DNA from: Corythoichthys intestinalis
Taxonomy: Eukaryota; Chordata; Actinopteri; Syngnathiformes; Syngnathidae
DNA: 64,000 nt
Assembly (NCBI RefSeq): GCF_030265065.1
Contig: NC_080414.1
Location: forward strand, 22,935,001 to 22,999,000
Direction: 5' to 3'
A program made the position numbers and the translations under genes. The notes below the pieces were generated by a model. It was not told the origin of the DNA, made no database searches, and saw only the letters and a list, made by a program, of their open reading frames with translations. Positions 28,266-40,011 of the stretch are shown one piece after another; the first letter of the stretch is position 1, and every line of letters starts with the position of its first letter.

Positions 28266-28707
28266 TATTATGCTTTCTGTGTGTGTGACACAACTCCTAT
28301 TTCTTTACTCATATTTCAGCAGCTAAGGCATGTTTTACAAATTGGGTTTCCTTTAAATTCTAATGTAATTTACAATTTTGTGTACAGGAAATTCCATTAG
28401 AGTCCAATATCTTAATCAAGTGAGAGACCACCATAGGAGACCACCCCCTGACTACCACTACCACAACTATAGGAGGCATTCATTATGCTCACACACAGTT
28501 CAAGGTAGCCCACAACCGTTATTGACTGACCGCCCTAAGGCCATTATCTCATTCTGCTGCTTTGTTACCAGATGGAACAGGTCAACATTGGCACACAATG
28601 CAAACACATGCATCTTGTATGTGTGTGTGTGTGTTTGTTTGTTCTCATTTTTCTATCTTCATGTGGCACAACCAGATGGATCACATCACAGGAAGTAAGA
28701 AGGAGAA

Positions 28708-28722
28708 GGGGGGGGGGGGGGG
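28708..28722 (+). repeat. Poly-G run (15 G)
   Basis: An uninterrupted G run follows AAGGAGAA in intergenic sequence, beside no recognisable element. Confidence 0.9.
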
Positions 28723-30689
28723 TGAATGATGGCTGAAAATGGTACATTCTAGTGGATGTGATTAGTAGTACAAACTGAATGCGAAGAAGGCTGACCAGCT
28801 AGATTTAGCCAATCAATAGTGCATCTTTCTCACTTTTATTGATTAGCTGTAAAGCGTGTGCACTTCTTGGAGAACATGCATAGAAATGAAAAAAAGACTT
28901 GTTCCCGTATTTGATTTTTTAAATGAATTTGAACCTTTTGAACCTATACATGTCACTAACTAAAATGATTGGGAGTTTAATATTTCAAACTAAGACAGCT
29001 ATTGCAGCAAAGAGGGGTTGGCAAATACAATTTTTCTCTAAGATACTACTGTAATTTATCCTGTTTAGTAAGCATATTTTTGCAAATAAATAAATAAATA
29101 ATAATTTTAAAAATGAGGGTGCATATTATAAACGAGTGAATGCAAAATTAATAGCATTTGTCATATTTTATTGGCATTTACTGACACCAGTAAGTTGAGA
29201 AAAAGGTGCATTTCCAATGACAGCGTGCACTAGGAAATGCTTGGTTAAGTGTTTTTTTCCACCATTTTACAGGTGAGACGCACACCCAACATAGACGGCC
29301 TCATTATGGAGAATTGCACTGACTCGCTGATGAAGTGGCGAAGCAAAGTGCTTGTTTCTGGCTCAGTTCCTCTTTGTATTACAACCTGAGCATGGCTGAG
29401 CCGCTTGCTTTTTTTATTTATTTTTTTACAGCCTCTTATTGGCTGTCTCTAGGGCCCCGTTTAATGTGGGTGCGCTTCACGCAAGCAGGCAGCTGTCAAC
29501 GGGGGAGGTTTGGAACACAGCACGGCCAGCTAAAATGTGACATCTGGGATGCTGTGTGAGAAGCGACATAGCTCTATACATTTTGGTAATCGGGTCACAT
29601 GGATTTTAAGCTTTTTGTGTTTGGGTGGTGTAACGAAAGAGGTGAGCTCAAGAAGGAGAGGAAGAGCGACATTGATGGCTTAGGCCAAATGATGCATGAG
29701 TCATGCTGGGTGATGACAGGTCGATAGTTTAGTTAAGCCAAGCCAGTGTCGTGTTTTACATTATCTACCCAATTAAAGCATTAATGATGGCAGTTACCGG
29801 TAAGCTTTTTTTTTTTTTTTTTTAAAGTACATTTTTCATTTTGTCATGCACAGAGGTGGCAAAAGTACTCACACTGTGCTTAAGTACAGATCATAGAGCC
29901 TTGATTTAGGAATTATATTTGCTCCATGACATTCAAATTAATAGAAAGAAAAATCTACCTGTTCGAAAATAAGAAAAATAGAGTTCAATAATAATATTAC
30001 AAGAATAATATTGCTTTTCTTCATGGTCATACATTTGTGTTCCACAGAAAGAATGAAGCTACTGGAGCGAAGCTGACTCACTGCGGCAGTTTTAATGTGC
30101 TGAATCCCAGGCTGAGAATAAAGCATCTTTTATTATGTCGCATTCCTCACAGGAACTAGTATTTTTGTGTACCTTTTTTTTTTTAACCTGATTGTTGGCA
30201 TCAGCAGAGTCACAAATATTTTTTTGTACATGCATTATGTTTTATGTGTAAATGAGTTACCTGCATGAACATGTGATGATTTGCCCCACATAAGCGTAGG
30301 CCTGCGCTTTCCATTATCTACGAATCATAAAACTGCCATGTGCATTTCTGTTTGTGTGCGCTGCAGAGATGACATTATAGTCATTTTATTATTGAATCAC
30401 AAAGCAAGATAAAAGGCTGCAGTGTCCACGTTGAATAAGCAGAGGAAGATAAGCGCCTGTGACGGCAGCAAGAGTGGGCTTCCAAGCATCTATGCAGCAA
30501 GGCTAGAAAATTGCAAAATTACCGTGTAATTACCTTAAAAAAAAGGATAAAGCAAGTAAAACAAGTGTATTGTTTAGAAAAATACATTATTTTACACAAT
30601 TGAAATAAGCTTCCACAGATAAGCCTTATAGTTTTGAGAAGGTGTAAGTAAATTTCTGTGGGTCGCAGACTCTCAGAAAAAGTTGTATA

Positions 30690-30870
30690 TGGGGGCGACA
30701 GAGGAGAAAGTGGTCGAGTGGGTTAAAAGGTCTGAGGTTTGAATTTGGCTCCCGCTTATGCACGTTGTTGTCGTGTCCTGTTTCAAGACACTTAAATGTA
30801 CATGTAGAGCATTTTGTGACGCCTGTCTGTGAAAGGCGCTTTATAAGTAAAGTTGCTTTGCTTTGTATAT
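30690..30870 (+). repeat. tRNA-derived SINE
   Basis: A pol III-like head has an A-box region TGGTCGAGTGGGTTAAAAGG and a B-box-like GGTTTGAATTTGG about 20 bases downstream. These resemble a serine/leucine-type tRNA head. A body follows, then the tail GAAAGGCGCTTTATAAGTAAA, which is like the 3' tails shared between fish SINEs and L2/CR1-type LINEs. It ends in a short TTGCTTTG repeat. No tRNA fold is expected from the diverged head. Confidence 0.75.
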
Positions 30871-33754
30871 TAAAAAAGATTTAAAAATCATACATTTTTA
30901 TCTATTTAAGATGGGGGGAAAAAATTCTTGCAAAAAAAACATTTCAAATGTAGTTGAACAAGATAGGTCACATTAAAAGGTGCAAAGCGCTTCCAAATCA
31001 TTTATCTTGATCTCATTTGCTTATATCCCAAACAATCTAAGAACAGGGGTTTGTAGACTTTTTCTATCCACTCTAGATGTCCTCGCATGTCAAAGTCAGC
31101 TTGCACGTTGGATAAAGAGTCATGACAAGGTTGGGGGAGCATCTGGCAGCTCATGAACCCTTCAGGCAGGCTACGATGGTCACACCCATTCCATAATAAG
31201 CTGCTTCCTTTCCTTTCATCATTACTGCAGCTGATACTGGCAGACTAAACAATGAGACCACCTCAGCTTCTCTCCCTCACCAATATTGGCCTTTTTCTTA
31301 ACGTGTGTCGATTTATCAGTCACTTTGTGAATTTTTAGCAGGCCTTGCAGTGCTGTTTAATCACTACCTGCGTGTGGTTTTGTGGTTGGCATGGCAACAA
31401 GTGATATTAGCATCAGTTAAAGCACAAATGAAGATCTCAAAAACAATGTTTTAAAAGAAATTAAGTTTGCTGACTGAAACAACATGCTTGCAAGTTTATG
31501 TTATATATATATATATATATTTTTTTTACAGAGTTGAATATAAGTACGATAGACATTACTCTCCACTGAAATTAAGTCAATATTAGGTGGGTTGTCTATG
31601 TGGATAAATACTGTCAATGCCTCGCCACCAATGATGCGTGTTCAGAATTAACCCATCCCAAATATAACTCACGCTAAATAGGAGTCAGCACACAACTGTC
31701 ACAATTTAAATTGGCTCTAATTAACTCATTGGCTGCCATTGACAGGGATGAATATCCAATCCATTTGAATGAGGAGGGTTGAAATGAATGGCCATGTTTC
31801 AGTGCCACTGACAGTGCCTTCAACTCCTCCAGAGCTCTGCGGTTAATTCGAAAACCCGTTTCGAGTGTCCATCTTTGTGTTTTGCGTATGTAGGTGGAGC
31901 CAAATGACTGATGTGACCATGGTGGAAACACTTCAGCACACATACACATAAGTATACACTCATTACACACACACACACACGCACACCTGGTTTTTGTGTT
32001 TACTTCTCTCACTGGGTAAGCAGAATCCTTTTGCCCTGGAGACCTGTCCTCTCATGCAATCACCGTCATTACCACCTAACGTCATCATCCCACATCTGCT
32101 CACGAGCACACTAATAACCACTTAATGCCATACATTAAATCTGAAGATGGCCACTGATTTGATGGCGCATTAGTAGTCTATGTGGGCCGACTGCTGTCTG
32201 GCCCGACCTGATAACAGCAGTGTGTATCCCCCAAACTAGGGCTCCATTGATGACTCACACTTGAAAGGCAAACTATTGCACATCACAAGGGGGCAATAGT
32301 AAAAATAACAGTGTGACGTGAGTCGGGACTTGCTAATAATATCCAGCCAAGCTCAGGCCACAACATTAAGTACACCTACACAATCTAATGAGATAAAAAG
32401 TAAGACGTCTGACGAGGAGATATCCAGCCCAAAACGTTGCAGTGTTTTGCCTGTCTGTTCATGAACTGTCTACTGTTACAGGTGGTCATCTGGTTCCATT
32501 CCTTTCAGGAGGGGCCTTGTATCGCAAAAATAAAAATGGTAAATCGGATTATTTATAAATTTAAGTACCACTGCAACGCAACTGTATATTCCAACTTGTG
32601 CATCCAGTCTATAAACAACCTCAACTATTACTCATTGCTCCCATTCATCATATCATGAAATGTAAATAATGATAGTGGAATTGACCTCACTGGGTAGAGC
32701 TAGATTTTACTGTTAAAGCCAATGCGTAAAACACCATTATACAAATTGCACCATCAAGCATCACACCACGTAAAAACACATTTGTTCAGCTATTATGGAT
32801 CAGCTTCTTTTCTAACATAGACAAGTCACCATTGTGGCTGATAAATCATGACCCACTGCTGTGATAACAAATAATGCTTCACGTGTGCGCCTCCACCATT
32901 TTGAAGACACTTGATAGCATCTCACACCTTTGTCAAACTATGATTGCTTTGCAAATGTCAGATTTTGGTGCATTGTGAAATGAGAGTGCTCTGCTGTATA
33001 CAATGTATACACATACAGTACACTTTACTGTATATACAAAGTATATATAGGGCAATCGTGGGCACGGACTGTCCCTGCAGGGTGAAACATGGCAGAAAAA
33101 TGAGGTTAGCTCTAAGAGGCAGCCACCTACCCCCCCTGCCCACGCAAATCGGGTCAGAACCAAGCCCGGGCTATGGTGACGGTGTCACGACAAATATGTC
33201 ACACACTCAGCAGGAAAAAAATGCTTGGTTGAAGGGTGGCAGAGGGGATAGGTTTGAGGGGGCTCTGCTGAGGCGTGTGAACTGACAGTTGCCTTCAGAT
33301 GTAAAGGGCAACTAAAGGGCGGGTAGGAGAGAAGTCAGTTTTTAAATTCTTCAGTACTCACAAGCCACTTCATTAGGAATAACCAATAACAATCCTGTGG
33401 ATACTCGGGGAATGTAAGGGTGGCCAACTTTTGTACAAAAAAAAAGTGTATGTCAGAAAACACAGACAAGACTGAAAAAGCAGTTTCTGCTCTTGCACTC
33501 CTCTTTAAAAGAAACTGCTGTATTTTCAGCCAAAAAAATGTGTTTGATAGAACAATATGTCTATATGCTGCCATAGCAGATTCATGGCGCATTAAGCCCC
33601 CGAACTATTTTTAATTTGTCCGTTTTACCCTGAAAACCCCCCTTTACAGACGTCGCGCAACCGCTTTTGTTTCAACCCAGCCATAAAACGAAGGTAATTA
33701 TTCAAAATGTCTGTCGTTTTTAGCTTAGAATCATGAATTGATGTCTCATATTTC

Positions 33755-33757
<3 letters not shown>

Positions 33758-33789
<32 letters not shown>
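33758..33789 (+). repeat. Poly-A run (about 32 A)
   Basis: A long A homopolymer follows CATATTTCGT. It could be a retroposon tail or simple slippage; no retroposed gene is recognisable upstream. Confidence 0.85.
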
Positions 33790-33791
<2 letters not shown>

Positions 33792-34414
33792 CTTAAAAAA
33801 ATTATTCACTCACATATTTTAAACTTTTAAACAAATTTTGTCACAATGAAAAAAATGGCGTCTGTAAAAAAGTCATGGATATCTACCTCATAAATATCGC
33901 TTAATTGTATTTTTTTTTTTTTTGTTACTGTCGCATTTTCTCCGATATGTTAGATGATAAATAATCGATGCAAACAAAAACAAAAAAATGGGGGAAAAAA
34001 CGTTAAAGGGGTAAATATATGAAAAAGAAAATCTCAACCACTCCTTGATGTCTGCGATTTCTGCATCCCGATCCTTGTTATATTCCCATATTTCACCCAT
34101 AAAATCCCCCAAAAATCCAGATGTGGCCATTCACAGCTGTGTCTTGACACTCAGTGATACATGCTACATGGAGTTTTGGGATCGAAACAAGGGACGTATG
34201 CGATAATATCTCGTTAAAGTCATGGCGTCTGTAATTCTGCTCTCGCGTGCTCTCACCTCCAGATAGGGTTTTGCTGTTTAACTTTTTTTTTAAATGAGAT
34301 TTTAGGCTTTCCAATGATGTATCACACATGCATATCAGCCAATTTTGAATGTTGGCTAAATTATTGAGGGTCTCAGAGCGGAACTTCAAGTCGCCTGAGT
34401 GTTTTATATACTAT

Positions 34415-35228
34415 TAGGGCTGTCAAAATTAACGCGTTAACGCGCGGTAATTAATTTTTTAAATTAATCACGTTAAAATATTTGACGCAATTAACGCACA
34501 TGTCCCGCTCAGACAGTATTCTGCCTTTTGGTAAGTTTTACAGCAAGGGTTTTTGTGCTGTCTAACAGCGAACTCTTGTGGTCGCTTTGCAACATGGTTT
34601 GTTTTCTTGCCAGTTCAATATGGCTGCTCGACGTCTCTGTTGTGCTTATATGATCCTTGGACAAGATTTGTCCGTAAGTATGGTTGTTGTAAAGAATGTA
34701 CATATTATGTTAATTAGCGAAATGTTATATTTTTTGTATGAGACGCTTTTTGTTTATGTTTAGTTAACCTGTATAGCGTGCTAAGCTAACGTTGTTGCTA
34801 AGGCAATGCTTGTGTACTTTTTTTTTGTAGTTTTAGGACGGTCTAAAGAGGACAATGGTTTGAGGCCATTTTATTAATAAATCAGATGAAAAAGGAAGAA
34901 GTCTGATTATTAAGGCGTCGTTCACTAGCTGTCTAGCTTTGGAAAAAGTAGACGCTTCGGAGTGAGGACAGCAAAGACAGATTTAAATGTCAGTAGAGTG
35001 AAATGCCCACTACAGTCCTTATGTACCGTATGTTGAACGTATATATCCATCTTGTGTCTTATCTTTCCATTACAACAATTTATTTTACAGAATATATATA
35101 TAATTCACAGAAAAATATGGCATATTTTATAGATGGTTTGAATTGCAATTAATTGCGATTAATTACGATTAATTAATTTTTAAGCTGTAATTAACTCGAT
35201 TAAAAATTTTAATCGTTTGACAGCCCTA
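34415..35228. mobile_element. hAT-type non-autonomous element (TAGGGCTGTCAAA termini)
   Basis: The left end is TAGGGCTGTCAAAATTAACG and the right end is CGTTTGACAGCCCTA, clear inverted termini of hAT type. Flanking 8-mers (TATACTAT and ATATATAT) agree only partly; the right one lies in an expanded AT tract. The subterminal regions are rich in TTAATTAATT/GTTAACGCG motifs. No ORF for a transposase is present. Confidence 0.8.
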
Positions 35229-35236
35229 ATATATAT

Positions 35237-36158
35237 ATATATATTTTCTTTTTCTTTTTTTTTTATTTCACAAATTAAGCCAAAAAATATTTTGGCCCAG
35301 ACCTCAACCCTATTGAGAACCCAGTGAGATATTTTTAAAAATTTACAACGATGAATTTGAGAATGAGGTACAGGTGGAAATGCTCCACAAAATTAGAAAT
35401 TCAAAAGGTGTTAGAAAGATATCCAACTTGTGCTTCTATGCTATTTTGATTACACATTGGTGTGAATGCAAATGTTTTCTTGCACAAATAAAGTGCCTTA
35501 TGAGGGTTGTTGCTCAGTCCAGTACAATGTTTATCACCTAACGTCATTTGGAATGCGGTCCATTTATATTTATCCTAATGAGAACAAGTGCTATAGTAAA
35601 CTGATGGGTCAACATTTTACTTAATATTTGCAAGTCACAGATTCAGGATTAATGAGAAGAAATAACAAGCAGCAACGAACAAATATTGTGTTGCCATGAA
35701 CGCCTTCAGGCGCTGTTTGGGGCAATGCAACAGAGCTGTCGGTAACCTGCGGTTTTAATGACGACAGCAGACAAAAAACAGCCTCCTAATGAATTTAGGC
35801 CTCGAAGAACGAATGTAATTACAACCTTGGAAAACACACCGAGGCGCTTGTTCCCTGGCTGTGGTATGTTTACTGCGTGTTGCACAACACTAACATGCCT
35901 CGCAGCACATGCGCAGCTACTACGTTTTTGCTTTGTTTAGTAGGATGTATTTACTGTTTTTCTTTGTTTTGCCAGTGGGATGCATAATTGATCCACTGCT
36001 GAAAACCATAGAAGAACTCATACTCAAAGCAGTATCGTCACACGCGACGTTGTCCGATATGGTCAAAATGAATTGCTTTGTTGCGTTCAAAGACGCGACC
36101 AACCTTAAAGATATTCATTAATGAAAACAACAATTAACAACTAACAGTGTTTTTCAAT
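35237..36158. other. Spacer with a possible orphan exon
   Basis: AT-rich sequence. The part at 35285-35345 translates to [10 protein letters not shown]-like residues and may be the worn tail of another Tc1/mariner copy. The segment 35974-36121 is described separately as a candidate exon. Nothing else stands out. Confidence 0.4.
35974..36121 (+). other. Possible terminal exon, unrecognised
   Basis: A good acceptor (TTTTTCTTTGTTTTGCCAG) at 35955-35973 is followed by an open frame of about 48 codons: GCIIDPLLKTIEELILKAVSSHATLSDMVKMNC, then FVAFKDATNLKDIH and a stop. The composition is more protein-like than most short ORFs here (amphipathic helix-like, few low-complexity residues). I do not recognise the family and found no convincing partner exon upstream. 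It could be the end of an unrecognised gene, a relic or chance. Confidence 0.25.
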
Positions 36159-36468
36159 TACAGTGGGGCAAATAAGTATTTAGTCAACCACCAATTGTGC
36201 AAGTTCTCCTAGTTGAAAAGATTAGAGAGGCCTGTAATTGTCAACATGGGTAAACCTCAACCATGAGAGACAGAATGTGGCGAAAAAAACAGAAAAACTC
36301 ATTGTTTGATTTTTAAAGAATTTATTTCCAAATTAGAGTGGAAAATAAGTATTTGGTCACCTACAAACAAGCAAGATTTCTGGCTGTCAGAGAGGTCTAA
36401 CGAGGTGTAACGAGGCTCCACTCGTTACCTGTAATAATGGCACCTGTTTTAACATTATCGGTATAAAA

Positions 36469-36612
36469 GACACCTGTCCACAAGCTCAGTCAGTCACACT
36501 CCAAACTCCACTATGGCCAAGACCAAAGAGCTGTCGAAGAGACACCTGTCCACAAGCTCAGTCAGTCACACTCCAAACTCCACTATGGCCAAGACCAAAG
36601 AGCTGTCGAAGG
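36469..36612 (+). repeat. 72-bp tandem duplication at the transposase start
   Basis: The unit beginning GACACCTGTCCACAAGCTCA at 36469 repeats at 36541 with essentially no change. It covers the end of the 5' UTR, the ATG and the first eight codons. Because 72 is a multiple of three, the first ATG remains in frame with the second. Confidence 0.97.
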
Positions 36613-37607
36613 ACACCAGAGACAAAATTGTAGACCTGCACCAGGCTGGGAAGACTGAATCTGCAAGAGGTAAAACGTTTGGTGTAAAGAAATCAACTGT
36701 GGGAGCAATGATTAGAAAATGGAAGACATACAAGACCACTGATAATCTCCCTCGATCTGGGGCTCCATGCAAGATCTCACCCCGTGGCGTCAAAATGATA
36801 ACAAGAATGGTAAGCAAAAATCCCAGAACCACACGGGGGGACCTAGTGAATGACCTACAGAGAGCTGGGACCACAGTAACAAAGGCTACTATCAGTAACA
36901 CAATGCGCCGCCAGGGACTCAAATCCTGCACTGCCAGACGTGTCCCCCTGCTGAAGCCAGTACACGTCCAGGCCCGTCTGCGGTTCACTAGAGAGCATTT
37001 GGATGATCCAGAAGAGGACTGGGAGAATGTGTTATGGTCAGATGAAACCAAAATAGAACTTTTTGGTAGAAATACAGGTTCTTGTGTTTGGAGGAGAAAG
37101 AATACTGAATTGCATCCTAAGAACACCATACCCACTGTGAAGCACGGGGGTGGAAACATCATGCTTTGGGGCTGTTTTTCTGCAAAGGGACCAGGACGAC
37201 TGATCAGTGTAAGGGAAAGAATGAATGGGGCCATGTATCGAGAGATTCTGAGTGAAAATCTCCTTTCATCAGCAAGGGCATTGAAGATGAGACATGTCTG
37301 GGTCTTTCAGCATGACAATGATCCCAAACACACAGCCAGAGCAACAAAGGAGTGGCTTCATAAGAAGCATTTCAAGGTCCTGGAGTGGCCTAGCCAGTCT
37401 CCAGATCTCAACCCCATAGAAAATCTGTGGAGGGAGTTGAAAGTCCGTGTTGCCCAACGACAGCCCCAAAACATCACTGCTCTAGAAGAGATTTGCATGG
37501 AGGAATGGGCCAAAATACAAGCAGCGGTGTGTGAAAAGCTTGTGAAGAGTTACAGAAAACGTTTGGCCTCCATTATTGCCAACAAAGGGTACATAACAAA
37601 GTATTGA
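36513..37607 (+). CDS. Tc1-like DD34E transposase, apparently intact
   Basis: This cut-and-paste transposase acts on the element's own inverted repeats and inserts at TA. The frame is open for 364 codons. The natural start is most likely the second ATG at 36585, giving 340 residues, the same length as Sleeping Beauty-type enzymes. The extra 24 residues come from an in-frame 72-bp tandem duplication. A paired-like helix-turn-helix region ([35 protein letters not shown]) and a second one ([30 protein letters not shown]) precede the catalytic core. The triad is visible: D in [13 protein letters not shown] in [11 protein letters not shown] and E in [11 protein letters not shown], with 34 residues between the last two. 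The glycine box [14 protein letters not shown] and the C-terminal [10 protein letters not shown] are present. There are no stops or frameshifts. Activity cannot be judged from sequence alone. Confidence 0.95.
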   Translation: MAKTKELSKRHLSTSSVSHTPNSTMAKTKELSKDTRDKIVDLHQAGKTESARGKTFGVKKSTVGAMIRKWKTYKTTDNLPRSGAPCKISPRGVKMITRMVSKNPRTTRGDLVNDLQRAGTTVTKATISNTMRRQGLKSCTARRVPLLKPVHVQARLRFTREHLDDPEEDWENVLWSDETKIELFGRNTGSCVWRRKNTELHPKNTIPTVKHGGGNIMLWGCFSAKGPGRLISVRERMNGAMYREILSENLLSSARALKMRHVWVFQHDNDPKHTARATKEWLHKKHFKVLEWPSQSPDLNPIENLWRELKVRVAQRQPQNITALEEICMEEWAKIQAAVCEKLVKSYRKRLASIIANKGYITKY

Positions 37608-37823
37608 GATGAACTTTTGGTATTGACCGAATACTTATTTTCCACCATGATTTGCAAATAAATTCTTTAAAAATCAAACAATGTGATTTTCAGTTTTTTT
37701 TCCACATTCTGTCTCTCATGGTTGAGGTTTACCCATGTTGACAATTACAGGCCTCTCTAATATTTTCAAGTGGGAGAACTTGCACAATTAGTGGTTGACT
37801 AAATACTTATTTGCCCCACTGCA

Positions 37824-39012
37824 TGATATTACCACCAAGTAACTATTTTTCTGATTGCAAACATAATTAAATCTTTTCAAGAGCCTTAAAAATGGTCAGT
37901 TGTCTGTGTGCAACTATGTGCTTTTTGTACAAATTCCTACAAAATTTCCAAACGGTTATGATAAAATCTTCATAACCTTGTTCCCCCCACATGTCTTTCC
38001 CCTATCGTTTTTCCACTGTTGCAAGTTAATCTCATCCACAATTTGTCATGCTGCAGACACGGGCGTGAGGCGGTGGTGCTGAACACGATGCTGGTGCCTG
38101 TGAGCCTGAAATAAAGCCGAGATGACAAGCGGGTGCAGATGCGTCATCGCTTCCTTCGAAACACTCTCAACATAATAAAGAAAAAAAGAAAAAAAAAAGA
38201 AAAGAGAGCACGCGGGGCGATGACGGCGAGGCTCTGCAGTTGTTTCGGAGGTTTCTCCCCTAGCCTCAGGCTAACAATGCTATGTGTTGCAAAGCTAAAA
38301 GGGCAATGGGAGTGCAAAGTTAAGGCCTGGGCCATTTTGCTTGCTGTGAGAAAAAAAAAAAACAGTACAGTTGAATTTAATATATTTGGTGTGCTTAAAT
38401 CATTGAACAATGATCTATGAGTTGTAATGCACTAAATATTGATTACAATACTTGATGATAAATCATTTCATGCCTCAATGGAAAGCTGTTATATGTGTGA
38501 AAAAAAGCTTACTGGGATACGCAAAATGATAAAAAAATGATTTGCTACCTCATACAAGGACAGCAACCTGCGTACAGATAGCACAAAGGAGATTTGAGTC
38601 GATGAAAAATGATAAAATGTTAACAATTAGTGCACTCACATAACCATATAGCCACCGAAGAACAGGTAGTGATTTATGGCAAAACAGCAGATTAGGAGTT
38701 CAATGACAAATTATTTTGTTTTGAACTATCAAGTGATGAAATTTGAAACCAAGTTGATAAATCAATTTGTCATTAATATTTTATCAGTGCAGTCCAGGGT
38801 GTCAGTTTGGTCATGGCAGTTGACTAGCAAATTGAAAATATTCTGTAACGTAGACTTCGTATTATATTAGCGGGACACGGGGCGCAGGGCCGGTTAATAG
38901 GGGGCCTATCTCCATCAAAGCTCACTGAGTGGAAACACAGACAAAGAGTTTTTTACGTTGAAAATTCTCGTGAATAAATGCATAAATCCCTGCATTCTTT
39001 ATAGATAATACA
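37824..39012. other. Spacer, no gene recognised
   Basis: AT-rich, with a purine-rich patch at 38175-38215. A short open stretch at 38056-38109 ending NTMLVPVSLK follows a weak acceptor and is not convincing as an exon. Confidence 0.5.
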
Positions 39013-39020
39013 GTAACAAC

Positions 39021-40003
39021 TAGAGATGTCCCAATCGATCGGGATCACGTCATTTTCAAAGTATCGGAATTGGCAAAAAAATATCGGACATGCCTTTTTT
39101 TAATATATATATATTTTTTAATTAAATTGTTTTCTAATTGTATTTAACATTATAGACATAATATGTTACATTCATCCAGAGTCTTTAGTTTAGGCTCAAG
39201 GTAGGGTTATCAAATTTATCCCGTTAACGGCGGTAATTAATTTTTTAAAAAATTTATCACGTTAAAATATTTAACGCAATTAATGCATGCGCTGCAAGAC
39301 CCACTCACGCAATGCCGCGTTCAATCTGTAATGGTGCCATTTTACCTATATATAGAGCTAAAAGGCAGCGTAAAATGAGTAGAGTGAATTTTGGCAGCCT
39401 TTGGAGCCTTTTTTTAATTGGCTAAAGCCTTACAATCCCTCTCCCTACGATTAGAAATATTGTGGGAAGCAATGTGGGGAAGAAAGGTAGTAATTTTTTC
39501 TTAACACCCTATGCAACCCAACGCAGAGAAGATATATCAATTGGTACCACTACGCACAGTCATGGTTCCACTTCCCAACATGCATTTGGGCATGGCTACA
39601 ATATCATTTACTGAACGCTCAACAAATACACTAGATGGCGATATTTAGTGACAATATACAAAGTCACATTTATCCTTTAAGAATTACAAGTCTTTCTATC
39701 CGTGGAGCCCTCTCACAGAAAGAATGTTAATAATGTAAATGCCATCTTGAGGATTTATTGTCATAATAAAGAAATACAGTACTTATGTTCTGTATGTTGA
39801 ATGTACATATTCGTCCGAGTTTTATTCATTTTTTTCTTAATGCATTGCCAAAATGTATATGATCGGAAAAATTATCGGGAATGATTGGAATTGAATCGGG
39901 AGCAACAACAAAAAAAGCAATCGGATCAGGAAATATCGGGATCAGCAGATACTCAAACTAAAACGATCGGATCGGGAGCAAAAAAACGATCGGAACAACC
40001 CTA
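39021..40003 (+). mobile_element. hAT non-autonomous element, copy A (composite)
   Basis: Starts TAGAGATGTCCCAATCGATC and ends GATCGGAACAACCCTA. Both sides carry the exact 8-bp duplication GTAACAAC (39013-39020 and 40004-40011). The interior holds a second, TAGGGTTATCAAA-headed segment with GTTAACGG/TTAATTAATT motifs that resembles the start of the element at 34415. This suggests one hAT derivative landed in another. No transposase ORF is present. A sister copy in reverse orientation lies at 42385-43352. Confidence 0.93.
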
Positions 40004-40011
40004 GTAACAAC

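Larger units (their letters stand above)
28268..34406. other. Intergenic, 6 kb, no gene recognised
   Basis: The stretch contains a 15-G run (28708-28722), short CA and TA microsatellites (about 28620-28633, 31504-31520 and 31965-31979), and a tRNA-headed SINE at 30690-30870. There is a 32-A run at about 33758-33789 and a widespread-looking repeat fragment near 31720-31800 (TTGGCTGCCATTGACAGG). The block 33600-34390 has features of an old interspersed repeat, but I could not find its termini. The small ORFs resemble nothing I know. Confidence 0.5.
36161..37821 (+). mobile_element. Full-length Tc1-like transposon with intact transposase ORF
   Basis: Terminal inverted repeats of about 200 bp start CAGTGGGGCAAATAAGTATT at both ends, differ at only about a dozen sites and repeat an AAATAAGTATT motif at their inner edge. 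That is the IR/DR layout of fish Tc1 elements. TA precedes the left end (36159-36160) and CA follows the right. The total is 1661 bp. It contains one uninterrupted transposase gene, so this is the youngest-looking and most complete transposon in the window. Confidence 0.95.

Noticed and set aside
30690-30760. Possible functional tRNA gene
   Set aside because: Box-like motifs are present, but they are diverged and joined to a SINE body and tail.
31720-31990. Minus-strand frame containing INRRALEELKALSVALKHG
   Set aside because: It overlaps a repeat fragment common in fish genomes, and the remainder is low-complexity.
33888-34389. Two adjacent minus-strand frames beginning MATSGFLGDFMGEIWEYNKD and MKFRSETLNNLANIQNW
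   Set aside because: They lie in what looks like an old interspersed repeat, lack splice signals and resemble no family I know.
36566-37234. 222-codon minus-strand frame inside the Tc1 transposase
   Set aside because: It is an antisense shadow of the intact transposase gene.
38056-38109. Possible terminal exon ending NTMLVPVSLK
   Set aside because: The preceding acceptor has a poor pyrimidine tract, the segment is only 18 codons long and no partner exon was seen.
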